Positions 35,072 to 46,547 of a stretch of DNA of 64,000 bases are shown here, piece by piece (positions within the stretch are counted from its first letter, which is position 1; each line of letters starts with the position of its first letter). The notes below the pieces were generated by a model that ran no database searches, had not been told where the DNA came from, and worked only from the letters and a program-made list of their open reading frames with translations. The stretch is from Pyronema omphalodes (lineage: Eukaryota > Ascomycota > Pezizomycetes > Pezizales > Pyronemataceae), in the NCBI GenBank assembly GCA_024516155.1, contig JAJJXM010000090.1:101371-165370 (forward strand), read 5' to 3'. The position numbers were made by a program, and so were the translations under genes.

Positions 35072-38018
35072 CACGATTCTTATCAGTTGAGAACCTGAAG
35101 AATTCTCTATATTGGTTTATCTATCTCTGTGTATTCCCGAGACCGCTGCACGGTGATCGACAGGTGCCATACTGTCACGGTGTAGTGGGAACCAAGGTCT
35201 TGGAACTGGTTTCAAGATCGGGTAAGCGGATCCCTCGTTCTCTATTTCTCACTGTTATTATATTGAATAGAGATTCAAATTGCTGCGCATTTTTTCCTCT
35301 AGCTAAAAGCGGAGGACTTGACGCGACCTGTAAGCGCGTTTCCATCCGTGTGATGCCTCATGACTTTCTTCACGGTAACCTGCATAAATCAATAATGTCC
35401 GAACCTTAAAAAATGATCGTGAAGCGAGATCTAAGGTTCTTACCTACACCATATATGAAATAACAAAAAATGATATATCATGGATACTGCGGATTTCCCG
35501 TAGGGTAGGTACTTCCGGCTTTAGTTCGTTCGGAACGGTTTGTACGAGGGTATTTGAAGAAATATTCTACAAGCACAGTCAGCAATTCGAATATCGGAAG
35601 GGTGTTTACATAAAACTTTGTTGAAATAGGGTTCTGGATTATCAATTGTGGATAAACAAATAAGATCATCCGACAAAGCCTGTATAAGCAGTATCACGGG
35701 CCCCTTGCTTATCCGGTCAAGAGGAACATAGTGGAATACTGAACCCTCGCGCAATCTCCATCACGAATACCGAACCAATACAATGCTGACAGTGGTGATA
35801 TCTTGGTGTTTTAGCGCCCCTTCGAAGTGTCGGTATGGTATTTACTATTTACCCATCGTGTAAGAGGATTGATAGCGGCTGTCCTGCAGTGAATCAGGCG
35901 GTCCAGGCCACCTCGATGTTTTATATCATCTAGGCTGTGAGCCGTTGCATAAATCTTGGTATAAGACTAGACAGGGTGCGCGGATCGAGATTTGAAGTCT
36001 TATTTTCAAAAATAAGAAAATAAAAAATAAAAAATAAAAAACGAGAAGTGATATATTGTTGCCGCTGTATATAGTTGCAATTTATGGAATAAATCAACGT
36101 TGTTGATGAAGTTGGCTTCCGGAATAACGTAATAGATATTCTCATGAAGTTGAATTCTGGATTTCAACGATCACCTGATCAACCCAACCAAATCCGTTTT
36201 GTCGAAATTTTGTCAATCTTTCACCCCACAACACCAATCCCAATAATATTCAATCATATCTGGGCTTTTGCAACAACATTCGAATTAAATCCTATGCTCT
36301 TCCCCCACATAAATCAGAATACACAACTTTCCGGAATCCTCACTCCGACAACACTAAAAACCCACTACCAGAACCACCCAAAACATGTCAGCTTACCCAA
36401 TGTATCGCGTCTTTAAAAAGGTTATCTATGGTAAGCCCTACACTCTACTGTATCACCGACAAGTGCTGCTGACATTTCTCCCATCGCACAACTGCAAATG
36501 CCAAGACAACTGATCTGATCTGATCAGATCTGGTTTGATATGATTTTCATTAAAGTACTCAACCCTATGGCTATGAAGTTTGCAACAAATTTCATACATC
36601 TCCGGCGGCCCTGGCTGTTACCTCAGGGTCTTTCTGGGATGCGCCCGGAGCAGAAATTATGTTTTGGTCCTGTAGTCATCCTTCTTCATCGTATTGATTT
36701 TTCTTCTCATCAATATATTGAGAGCCTTGTTGGCTCGTTGCCATGACAACTCCTTGCCATGATGTAGCAAATAACTTTCAATCCTCATGAATCAACCAGC
36801 CATCACCGGGCCATTGAACCCCCATTCTTTCTCAGCAACCTCGGGAGTTGCAGATGCTCCATTGCAATGCCTGTTACTATATCTGTTTTTATGTTTGTTG
36901 CTATCCCTGACTTATATTGGGTTCACGTGGTGCTGTACTTAAAGTATCCTACCAGTAAACACAGTACATCACTACCTTAGAAAAAGTCCCCCCTTCTCTT
37001 TCTCTTTCCCTTTCTCTTTTCTTTTTCTTCTCCTTACTTTTTATTTGTTTCATCAGACGGATTGGATTATACAGCTCCACATAGGAGATCATTAGGCAAA
37101 GTGGTAAGTGGTAAGTGTATATGATTTCAGTCACAAGAATAGAATTTGGGTTTCTTCCTTCCAAGCACCGGCCAGCATATGATGTAACAGATTAATGAAT
37201 CATAGCGATACATCTGATATTAAGAAGTAATTTCATCCACTATTCTGAAATCAACGGAGGAGCTGGGTGGAAATAGGTAGATGGGAAAATAGGAGACGCC
37301 CGGTGAGAGGAATAAGGTTATCGTTATCTTGAAAGCTAAGTCGGAAATTATTGTGCCAGAGTCTGATAACCGATATTGCACACCCTGGGTGTTGTTTTAC
37401 ATTATAGCGGTGAGGAGAGAAGTCGGGCTACGGAAGAGAAGGTTGTAATAATATGGATATGAGGCTCTCAAATAATTTGTTGATCAGTGGCCTTGTTAGG
37501 AAGCTCCGAAAAAATTTCGTTCATGTTGAATATTGTGGGGGATTAAAGGCGGGTGAGGAGGGTAGAATATTGGGTTCTCTTTATCATTTTCTCATTGCTG
37601 AATTCCATTTACCGTTATATCTGCTATTGGTTACAACTTACCCGGTCCAGCGCTACTTATAAACCGCCGTTTCCCTGTCACTCTTTCTGCTCATCGCAAC
37701 ATATTTCTTTTGAAGGCTATGCGTTTAAGCGTCGTTAAGAATCCGTGAATGAAGTGCATACTCCTCATACATCGTTCATATGAGTCATGTTTTCTCTCCT
37801 CGCATCACCGTGTTTCACTTACACGTTTACATCATATGATCTATTCTGTTCAACCCTTAATCATTGTCCTACTCAATTACACTACGGAAACATGATGCAG
37901 CAACAAACGCAGTATCTATGTAAGTATACAAACAGTTTTTATTGAAAAACGTATTTTCTTGATTAAATAGACTCGAGTCAACAACTCTTTTGTGGGGATT
38001 GAATGGTACGTTAATCAT
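35072..38018. other. Long gene-poor region with low-complexity tracts
   Basis: Nothing clearly coding is seen. It includes an AT-rich AAAATAAAAAATAAA tract near 36007-36040, a TGATC-type tandem and palindrome at about 36512-36532, and a CTTTCTC-rich pyrimidine tract at about 36990-37040. Confidence 0.5.
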
Positions 38019-40563
38019 CTAAGGCTGCCACTGCCACTGATCAGTCCAACTAACCGCGCTAGACACATCAGCCTCTTCCCATCCCATTGTCCCCAACCCC
38101 TGTAAATCCACACCCAGTCCCTCTTGATCCCTCAACAACCATTGATCTTGCTGGCGTATCCAGGCACCATTTTGTTGCGGTTGGTATACAATTCCTCCAC
38201 CATGAGCATATCCATACTGATGTGGCTGAACCATCGGTGGTACCAAATGCTGAGTTGGCTGAGGGCTTGCCGGAAGTCCCTCCAAGGCGGTTGCTAATCC
38301 CCATCTTTTTGCCTCATCTCTCTTTCTGTCGAGAACAGCTTGTGCTTCTTCTGGAATGTCAATTTTCCATCGGCGGACAAGGATAGCGATGATAACCAAG
38401 GAACGACGAGCGACAAGCCAACATTCCCCCATTTCTTCCAGAGCCTGGCAGGATTGAATGATATCCCTATGAGCAGTCTTGGTTGGAAGATTGAGGAGAT
38501 GGATGGTAGCCGCAGTGTGAATGAAGTACCCGGCAACATTACAAATCTGTCTAAGCTTGTAACGATGTTTATAGAAACGCAGATATTTGGAGATTGTGTT
38601 TGCTGCGCCGAGACATGCTTTTCTTGGGTCAAGGTGGGACAATGGAGAAGCGTTATTGTTGTTGGCTGCGTTAGCTGAAAATTTTAAGAACGGGCGGAAG
38701 AGATGGATGTAGAGCGTTTGGTGGAACATATGCATAAGTAACGTGCTCGGTAGACTTCCTCCGCGGGCATCTAGCTCTGCGGGGAGCTTTTTGCGCCATT
38801 CTTCAAGCCGGTTAAAGAGTTCACTCAGCTTTTTAAATTCGGAGTTAATGGTAGATTTCGTGGGGAGCTTGGGACTAGGTTGAGATGCTGGGTTTGGATT
38901 GTAAAAGGTGAGGAGAATATCGTTGGAAATCTCACAGAGGAGAGATATTTGGAGGCTTATGGCACGGATACGTCCAGGTTGCTGATCGTCTAAGTTGGCG
39001 CCTTCGTCGCTGTAAGGCATCCAGTTATCGGAATCTTCATTGGGAAAGACTTCGACTTTGGGAACGGTAACCATTGCCGAAGGTAGTTGCGGCATGCGGC
39101 CCATGTAGAGACTCCAACACCTAAATTGTTAAGAGGGAATCAAAAAAAAGTTGTAAGGGTGTAATACTTATCAAAAAGAAAGCAACCCCAGAAAGTTATC
39201 CTGCGCGCATCAAGCTCAAGATGATCCATTTTGTTTCCCAGTTCTTCAGGATTTAGGTGCAAACCCAAATCCATGGCCATGCGGAAACTCATCCCAGAGT
39301 AAACCCATCCTCTCGCTTCACGTCCACAACCAGCCTCTCGTACACTCATCAACGCCAATGCTTGTACGGTCGTTAAGCGGGGGTTTTCATGCTCGTCGTT
39401 TTCAAAAATCAAGCGCTTTGCCTCACGAAAGAAATGATCTCCTGCCGTTGTCGGGTCCTTCGGGTTGGCCCGCGCTCCTTCCCAGCTAGTAAAATGACAT
39501 CCTAAGGCCAACATTATATTGACAAGTAGTGGCGTACAATAGACAATATGTCCAGGCTTAGGTTCTTGTGGGCCACGGTGAAAGTCCCGAAGAAAGGGTG
39601 CTTTTGAGAGAGTTGTGAAAAAAGGATAATGATACGTAAAATACAAGTTCTAAGCCTACGTCAGCAAAAATAGTTAGTGGAGAAATATGTCGCCTACCAT
39701 CAAGTGTGAGATCAAATCTCTGTCATGCGTTACATTTGTCCATGATGAAATTAGAAAATCATTGGAATTTGGCATTGTCGATGGCCCAGGCTTATCGTCC
39801 TCCCTAACGTCGTTTTCCGATGGCGGTAAAAGCATCAGGTTAGAGGTTGCACCGATAAATCGTACCTGTCCACCTTCTTCCAAACGCAAAGCACCCATCT
39901 TACTACTTAGGGTTGTTTCTAAAGATGGCGGCTCTTCTCCATCCTCTTGTCCCCAGAGTGCGCTGCCTTGTGATGCAGGCGAGTCACCTTCCATCGCACT
40001 CTGGTCATTTTGATCCGTCGATTGTCGTTGCTCCTCAACGATGCGTTCCGCAAGACCCTCTAAAGAGTCGCACGATCGGATTTCTCTTACAAGTTCGAAA
40101 GCTTTATCTTCGGGAAACTGGAGCCGTTTTCCGGATGTCAGCCCAGCAACATCTGTAACAAGTGTCCAGGAGCGGTGGGTGGCACATTTAAAAGAGCTTC
40201 TAGCAAAGTCTGCAGAGTTCCGTTCTGTGTCTTCAGGTTATCAATATCCTTCTTGTAGAAACCCTTGCGACGATGGTCGCTGTTGAGGTCGTAGACGCAT
40301 TCGGTATGGTAGACTGAAGAGCAGGCAGCACAAGACGGTTGTTTGCCATCGCACTGTGAAATGTCAGCTTCGCTATGACACATTTGTAGAACAAGTGTAT
40401 AAACTTTTGATTTGCGTTTGCGACAAGAGATACAGGCGCTGCTGACACAACGACGTTTGATAGGCCTAGATGCATCATTGATTTTGTCGCGACCAGTCTT
40501 CCCACCTCTGTTTGCCTTTGCGGTCGGCGAGTTTGCAACTGATGGAGACTCCGAGGTTGCCAT
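38019..40563 (-). CDS. Zn2Cys6 transcription factor, NirA-like type, 776 aa, 5 exons
   Basis: Fungal zinc-cluster regulator. Spliced model, minus strand: 40563-40405, 40353-40186, 40117-39698, 39649-39168, 39120-38019, with introns of 51, 68, 48 and 47 bp and frame kept throughout. The zinc cluster uses Cys 44, 47, 54, 61, 64 and 72 (ACISCRKRKSK, then CDGKQPSC, CSSVYHTEC), followed by the linker YDLNSDHRRKG and a short coiled coil (NLKTQNGTLQ). The middle homology region is in exons 4-5 (LALGCHFTSWEGA, RGWVYSGMSFRMAMDLGLH, FWGCFLFDKCWSLYMGR). This arrangement matches proteins usually labelled NirA-like; that label does not prove a nitrate role, and no nitrate genes are nearby. The C-terminus is Gln/Trp-rich, a likely activation region. 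The first intron falls exactly inside the zinc cluster and is itself in frame. Confidence 0.9.
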
Positions 40564-41571
40564 TTCGGTAGGTCGTGCGGGCGTTCCCGACGCTCACCGG
40601 GGGTGCACAGTATGAACTGGGTTCTAACGCGCACTGGTTTCTGTCGCCTGTTCAATATGAATTGTGAATAACGCACGCGCTATGCCCCGATTTCAACGAT
40701 ATGGTAAGGCTAACAGCTATGATGCAGCGAAATGCTGGGTCTAGGGCGAAATGGTGGCAGTCGGCAAGGAGTCGGTCAGAGTGCCTGCTGGTGAAGGCTT
40801 TTGTGGTGGGATGAAAACAATTGCCGAGTGGATGCTGAGAAATACTCAGCCTGTGGATTGACTTCGGGGGTTACTTTTCTGCCTCCACTGGAATATTTGG
40901 CGGCGACGGAGGACGGTGGAGAATGTGGCTCAGGTTAGTGGGGGAAGGAGTGGGGGTGAACGGTTGGCGGCGGCGATGTCTCTGCTACTCGCACACGTAG
41001 CGACCGGGCTGAGTGGCTGTTTGAGCTGAAATTTGTGAGAAGAGCCGAACGCGTCGGTATTTTGGCTGGATGGCGAAGTTCCCTCGGTGAGGTGGTGATG
41101 CTGCTTTACGGAGATTCGCTTGAACACCCAACAGCAAGTGTCACCTGGAGAAGGGTAGCGGGCACGTGAATCGCGTGGGGTGCGAAAAACGCTAGGACCA
41201 AAGCCGCTAGCCCGCAAAGACGCAGTAAAGAAGCGTAGACGCCTGGCGAGAGATGCGATAAGAAGATGCCATGATGATCAGAAACACCCAGATCCGCTGC
41301 TTCATCAATGACAGCGGAAAAAATTGTCCATGTCCCGGAGATAGCCGTAATTCGATATAGAAAACCCTTGCTATAAGACTACCGCATGTAAGAACAATAC
41401 CATACCTGACCAGAAAGTGTTCATAGGAAATCAGAATATAAATGACCTAGACAAATATTCTCACGAATCCATGGCTCTTCCCACGGGTGACCGGATTGTA
41501 GAAAATTGTTCGGCATGAGACGGGATGCATTAACTTTCAGCATCTCATTTTTCTTGGCTCCAATCCAGTGC

Positions 41572-41905
41572 TTATTCGTAGAATTTCCAAGCACTTCCCT
41601 GTGACTGTGTGGATGTTATTACGTACAGGTTTTCCTTGTAGAATGACCAGGAAGTTTTGGTTGCAGCGTGTTCAACCGTAATTGACCACCTTAAATCGAA
41701 CATATAAGGATGATCCTCAATCATGGTTAGAACCATCGGATAAGGTTCAGTTTTCGTCCCAGGATATTTAGACGTTGTTGATGACCGTGAACAGCCGCGA
41801 ATGACGACATAACAGACTGGGAGGTAACCGCATAGCCGCGCTTGGTACTCGGGCCTATTATCGATACACGAGTTCAACGTGTGCGAAGCATAGCACACAT
41901 CGCTA
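41572..41905 (-). pseudogene. Coding-like fragment, Cys-containing, no start found
   Basis: A minus-strand frame of about 110 codons ends in TAA and looks like genuine protein (VCYASHTLNSC, LCGYLPVCYVVIRGC, DHPYMFDLRW, SWSFYKENLYVITSTQ). It has five cysteines in the first 45 residues and a compact aromatic C-terminal half. There is no ATG start, and an AG acceptor lies just upstream (GTTTAG), so this may be the last exon of a gene whose first exon is lost or unrecognised. I found no signal peptide exon upstream. I do not recognise the family. Confidence 0.35.
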
Positions 41906-42976
41906 AACTCGGTAAGGACAATTGATATGCTAGCAACCGCCTAAGCATATTTGTGCAGCATGTGACGAAATGGCGTCAACGCCATTAAGCCTTCTAACCA
42001 ATTAATAGAGAGACATTTGAGATACATAAACTCAAATCAATGGTGCAGTGACTACCGCCAGCATCGAATTACCTGATATGAGTTGCTAACTCGGGGAAAT
42101 CAATGAGGAAGATTTTTGCGAGGTGCAAAGTTCCACCATCTGCAGTGGCTTCCGCACTTGTGTAGAGGAATTAACATTTAAGTCCAATGCTGGAAAATCC
42201 ACCTTCGGTATGAGGGATGAGCTGCGGAAGGGCTCCTCCGATTGGAGTGATGGTTCAAAGGAATAATCTCATTTTCAGTACTCGTAGAGCATCAGGCGGT
42301 GGAGAATATGAGCAGCAAAAGTGTTGAGGCCCGACCGTCATATTTGTCCTTTGGGTAATGTTAGGGCCTGTAATTGATACGCGAGAGCGAGCAAACCAGC
42401 TTTCTACAATCAGGTGTTAGTTTGAATCGTAGAGTACGCGGAAGGAAAGATTTTAACCCGAACTCAACCGGAAGACATCCGCAGATTAAAACACTTGAAT
42501 AAGGAGCTTTATACTGTCTGGGGGAATTTTCTTTCACTCGTATGAAACCCCGAATCGGTATCAGTAGAAAGCATGGGCCTTTAAATCCGCGTTTACGGTT
42601 ATTTTGGCCTGTAAGCCAGCAAAGATCGCGCTTGTGTACGACAGGAGTTCAACAGAAGTTGCGGGCATATTGTATGGAGGTGGAGAATCGCGAAGCGGAA
42701 GCAAAGCAAAGATCAGGTGGAGCACCGGGGTAAGCAGGGTTTTCGAAGATGGAGATGGAGGACAGAAGTAAAATTTGGCCGGCAGTGCACAGTTACTACA
42801 GTATGAAAGATACTGGCCGCTTATCTGGCTTGGTAAGAGACGAACAATTCCCTTAAGATCGTGAGACAAGCGAGGTTACTTTAACATCCATCGCCGAGTC
42901 GGGATCTTCACTTCAGCCCATCCCATCACATCATCGAGCACTTCCGCGGAGTATAAAAGCTGTTTCGTTTCTGTTT

Positions 42977-43057
42977 GTTTCTCCAGATTTTGACTGGAGA
43001 ATACTTATTCATTTACTGTTGTTTCTCAGGATTTTAACTGGAGAATGCCTATTCAAC
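42977..43057 (+). repeat. Imperfect tandem repeat, two units about 44 bp apart
   Basis: The unit GTTTCTCCAGATTTTGACTG with following GAGAATACTTATTCA recurs as GTTTCTCAGGATTTTAACTG with following GAGAATGCCTATTCA. A TATAAAAG motif lies just upstream at about 42953. No function is evident. Confidence 0.6.
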
Positions 43058-44739
43058 TCCTTCGACCACGGGCTCTGGTGTTTTCCAGGATTCGTCCGCC
43101 GAAACAGCATACCAATCACAATTAAAATCCCGTCAGACAGCGAACTCAGCAGGAGATCACTGGATTGACTGGCTTTATTCTATGTACGAGGAGCAGTTGT
43201 ACCGTGAGCAAACCATATGTCTCAATCTTCTCTGAAGATTGAGGAGACGAGACTTGGCGCAAAAAGTCGAAACCTGAGCCCTAAAACCTTGGGTAAGTTT
43301 CACCCGGGGGTTCGGTCGCAGTACCGCGATTTAATGACATGTCAGCACAATATGATTGCCTTCTTTATTCCGAAGCTCAAGCTGACTCCATGATTGGCTT
43401 TCACCAGTTCATGTCTAGAAGAATGAAATTGACTGCCAATTAGAACATTTTAATCCCCCCACTTTGTCCCGGAACCATGTAACGAGTTGTTTGTCGCAGA
43501 TACCGTCAACCATCGCTACGCGCCGCAATCCTGCATGTCCGCGGAATAATTTCCGCGAGATTCCACAACTGCGGGTCCGGATAAAACGCAAAGGATACCA
43601 AGTTCTTGGGATATGTTGCTTCACTGGTTTTCTTGGCCAAACAGGGAGATCTCCATGACGACGGAACAGTGGACAAAGACCATCTTAGGAAAACGGGCCC
43701 CTTGCTACAAACTTCATCAATGCCAACACATTCAGTCACCACCCATCACCACGAATCGTTGATGATATATCACGTGGCACCATTCGATACGCCGAAAGAT
43801 CCCCTTCAATCCTGATGCATAAATGGACTGGGAAAAACCAACAAGCTGAGAAAAGCCACCTTAAGCCGATGATAGCGGTTAAGCTTTTCGAATAATGCCA
43901 ATCCTATTGTGATGGAGCTTTCTGGTTTACAGAAGGACTCGGTATCTAACAAAGAACAATTTTAATATCTCGAAAAATGCGAAGCAAGTTGCGTTTCAAA
44001 CGGAACGTGCTAGATACGTCACGCTACACTAGCTTGCGAATCTTCGGAGGAACCCCACCAACCCATCAAGAACATCTTCATAGAACATCGTTATTGAGAT
44101 GTCTCAGAATTTGAGCTGGCCAAACTTCATGATATGTCAAGATAGTGTTGGTAAATGTAGAGTACCTTTCATGATGGAATAGCTTGGAAAACTAATCATA
44201 ATTTCTTCAGTTTCTTTGACCAACAAATTCTTTTTTCATTAACCAACTTTTTCATGATTGGTCCCGGATGAATTCTCTCTTGTCCGTGTCCGGTCCATGG
44301 CCGAGCATGCAGCCAGCCAACTGAAAGCAAGCGAAAACAAGCCGCTGGTTACCAGTGTTCTCTCCCCATGGTTGGGATGATAGGCGCTCCCCCAAATGGG
44401 ATTCCTTCGGGCCCAACCTTCATGGCGCAACTTACATCTCCTTTCTCATTGGCGACCGATTGATGATAGCGCGATCTACAGAATCCCTACGTATCGACGC
44501 GGCGGTTCCCTTCGCTGGTCTGCAGCGCTGAGCGCTCTAGGGCCTGTAGCTCAAGTTGTCAACCAGATCCCTGGCCAATCTAGCCGGCTTTCCCTAGACC
44601 AAAAGAGGCGGGTACAACCTCTACTATTTCCCCGAGTGCGGGGTCTCGCTCACAATTACACAACCGCCGTAAACTTCGATTATCTTTCATTTTCGTTTGT
44701 GGGGAAGGAATCTTGTTTTTGTTTAAGGTCAACAACAAA

Positions 44740-46547
44740 ATGGTGCATCGCAATGGACAGCAAGAGGTGATTGAAGTTGACCCAGCAGTGGTATGTTCAT
44801 TCGAGAAGGAGAAGAAGAAGCTTTATCCTCCCTTCTTACCCGGTTTCCTGAGTTTCAATCAGGAGTTCCAGAAAGCTAACAACTGCTCTGCGCGTCTACG
44901 GTAAAGCTTGAAAATCGCCATCTCAACGACTATGCAGCATCCGGGTACGTAGAAAATATCGGACAACGAAAAAAACAACGCGAGCGCACAGAATCCAATG
45001 CCTCGGACTTTCTCAAGCTTGTAGATCATGGTTATTCTAACTTTGGTGTAGAACCGCATCTTTATGTTCCTCCGTCAACTCTTACATTCTCGAGAATGGC
45101 CGGCGATACAGCACCTACTTTGGAGTGGATAGGAATCCTTTGCCAGTAGATGAGCTGGAGCAAGATCGGTACGCGTTTTTGGTGTTTCTTAGAAGCTCTC
45201 ACTGATGGATACGAATTGGAAGCTTGGATATGCATCATGAGACTATGCTACAGCTTCTAGATTACAAACTTTACCTTGCCCCTATCGAGGATCCGAAGAC
45301 AATCATCGATATCGGCACTGGAACGGGAATTTGGGCAATTGATATGGCGGACACGTTCCCCGACTCTGAAGTAATCGGAGTCGACTTGAGGTAGCTTCCA
45401 TATTTCCCTTGAAGCTCTCGTTGAAGCTCTTACTGATCTCCACAGTCCTATACAACCAGTATGGTGAATACAGCCTTACCCCTGAATCCAAGTGGCAGTT
45501 ATTAACAGGTTGCTGTACGATGTAGGGTACCTCCCAACTGGTAAGCCATCCGGTTACAAAGTGCAACTTTCCGTGCAGCTAAACAAGGCAGCAAATTTGA
45601 AGTAGACGATGCAGAAGAAGAATGGCCATATCCTGATAACTATTTCGACTTTGTCCATTTACGAAATATTACACAAGGAATAACTGACTGGCCAAAACTG
45701 ATGGCAGAAGTATATCGGTACGTGTCCTTTTTTTTTCTTCTTTTCTTTCCTAGTTACGGCATTTCCCTCAAGGTAATTCTAACCGAGGATTAGGTGCACG
45801 AAACCCGGCGGCTGGGTAGAACTGGCCGAGCTCGGAGCGATCGCCCATTGCGACGACGGCACAATGACAGAAGATAACCCAATAAACATCTACTTTCAGC
45901 ATCTGGATAAAGCCCTGAAAATAATGGGTCGGCCCGCAGGAAATCCTGAAACTATGGCTTCTCATCTACAAAAAGCTGGCTTTATTAATCTTGGAGGGGA
46001 TGAGAAAAAACAGCCACTTGGGCCATGGCCAAAAGACCCACGGTTGAAGAATATCGGAGCTATGGTTCTCCTCAATACTGAAAGTGGTGGGACCTCCAAT
46101 TCTCGAGTTTGAAATGGCTGGCAAGAGGGAGAAAAAAAAAAACAAAAGAAAAAAAAAGAACCAAGGCTAATGCGCGTGAAGGTTTTCATTCATATGGAAT
46201 GGCTGTGTTCACAAGAGTGCTCGGTCTTCACACTGATCATGCAGATCGATTATGTGCGGACGCATTTAATGCTGCTAAGAATAAAAATAACCATATTTAT
46301 AATATGTTGTGAGTTTTTTATTTTTTTTTTATTTTCATTCCACAATCGAAAAAAATTTAATGACAGAAGCTAAAAATCACGCGCTAGCTACGTTTGTTAC
46401 GGTCGGAAACCCGAGGAGAACGCAGAATCAAAAGAGGCGAAGGGAAAAGAGAAAGAAAAGCCGACGGAGCCATTACAAGCGCACAAAGATGATGAGCGAG
46501 ATGATCGTGGTGCAGTTGATGATGGGGAAGCTAAGAAAGAAGAGTAA
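44740..46547 (+). CDS. LaeA-like SAM-dependent methyltransferase (MT4), 370 aa, 10 exons
   Basis: Fourth paralogue. Spliced model: 44740-44790, 44907-44944, 45052-45168, 45223-45390, 45446-45463, 45526-45540, 45592-45717, 45794-46086, 46182-46308, 46388-46547; frame is kept throughout. Features in order: VIEVDPAV, YILENGRRYSTYFG, LEQDR-LDMHHETMLQLL, motif I (IIDIGTGTG, about 96-104), SPIQPVW/VPPNC spread over 18-nt and 15-nt microexons, YFDFVHLRN, PGGWVELAE, KQPLGPWP, FHSYGM and YVCYGRKP. After that comes a long, highly charged tail of about 45 residues (Lys/Glu/Asp-rich) absent from the other paralogues. The first two introns (116 and 107 bp) are longer than usual. Substrate unknown. Confidence 0.83.

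Larger units (their letters stand above)
40564..44739. other. Long intergenic region
   Basis: About 4.2 kb. The first 700 bases are relatively GC-rich and are the likely promoter and leader of the zinc-cluster gene. A coding-like relic at 41.6-41.9 kb and a short tandem repeat near 43.0 kb are described separately. Nothing else is supported. Confidence 0.5.

Noticed and set aside
36007..36040. AAAATAAAAAATAAA tract as a possible origin or element end
   Set aside because: Simple low-complexity AT sequence with no target duplication or inverted ends.
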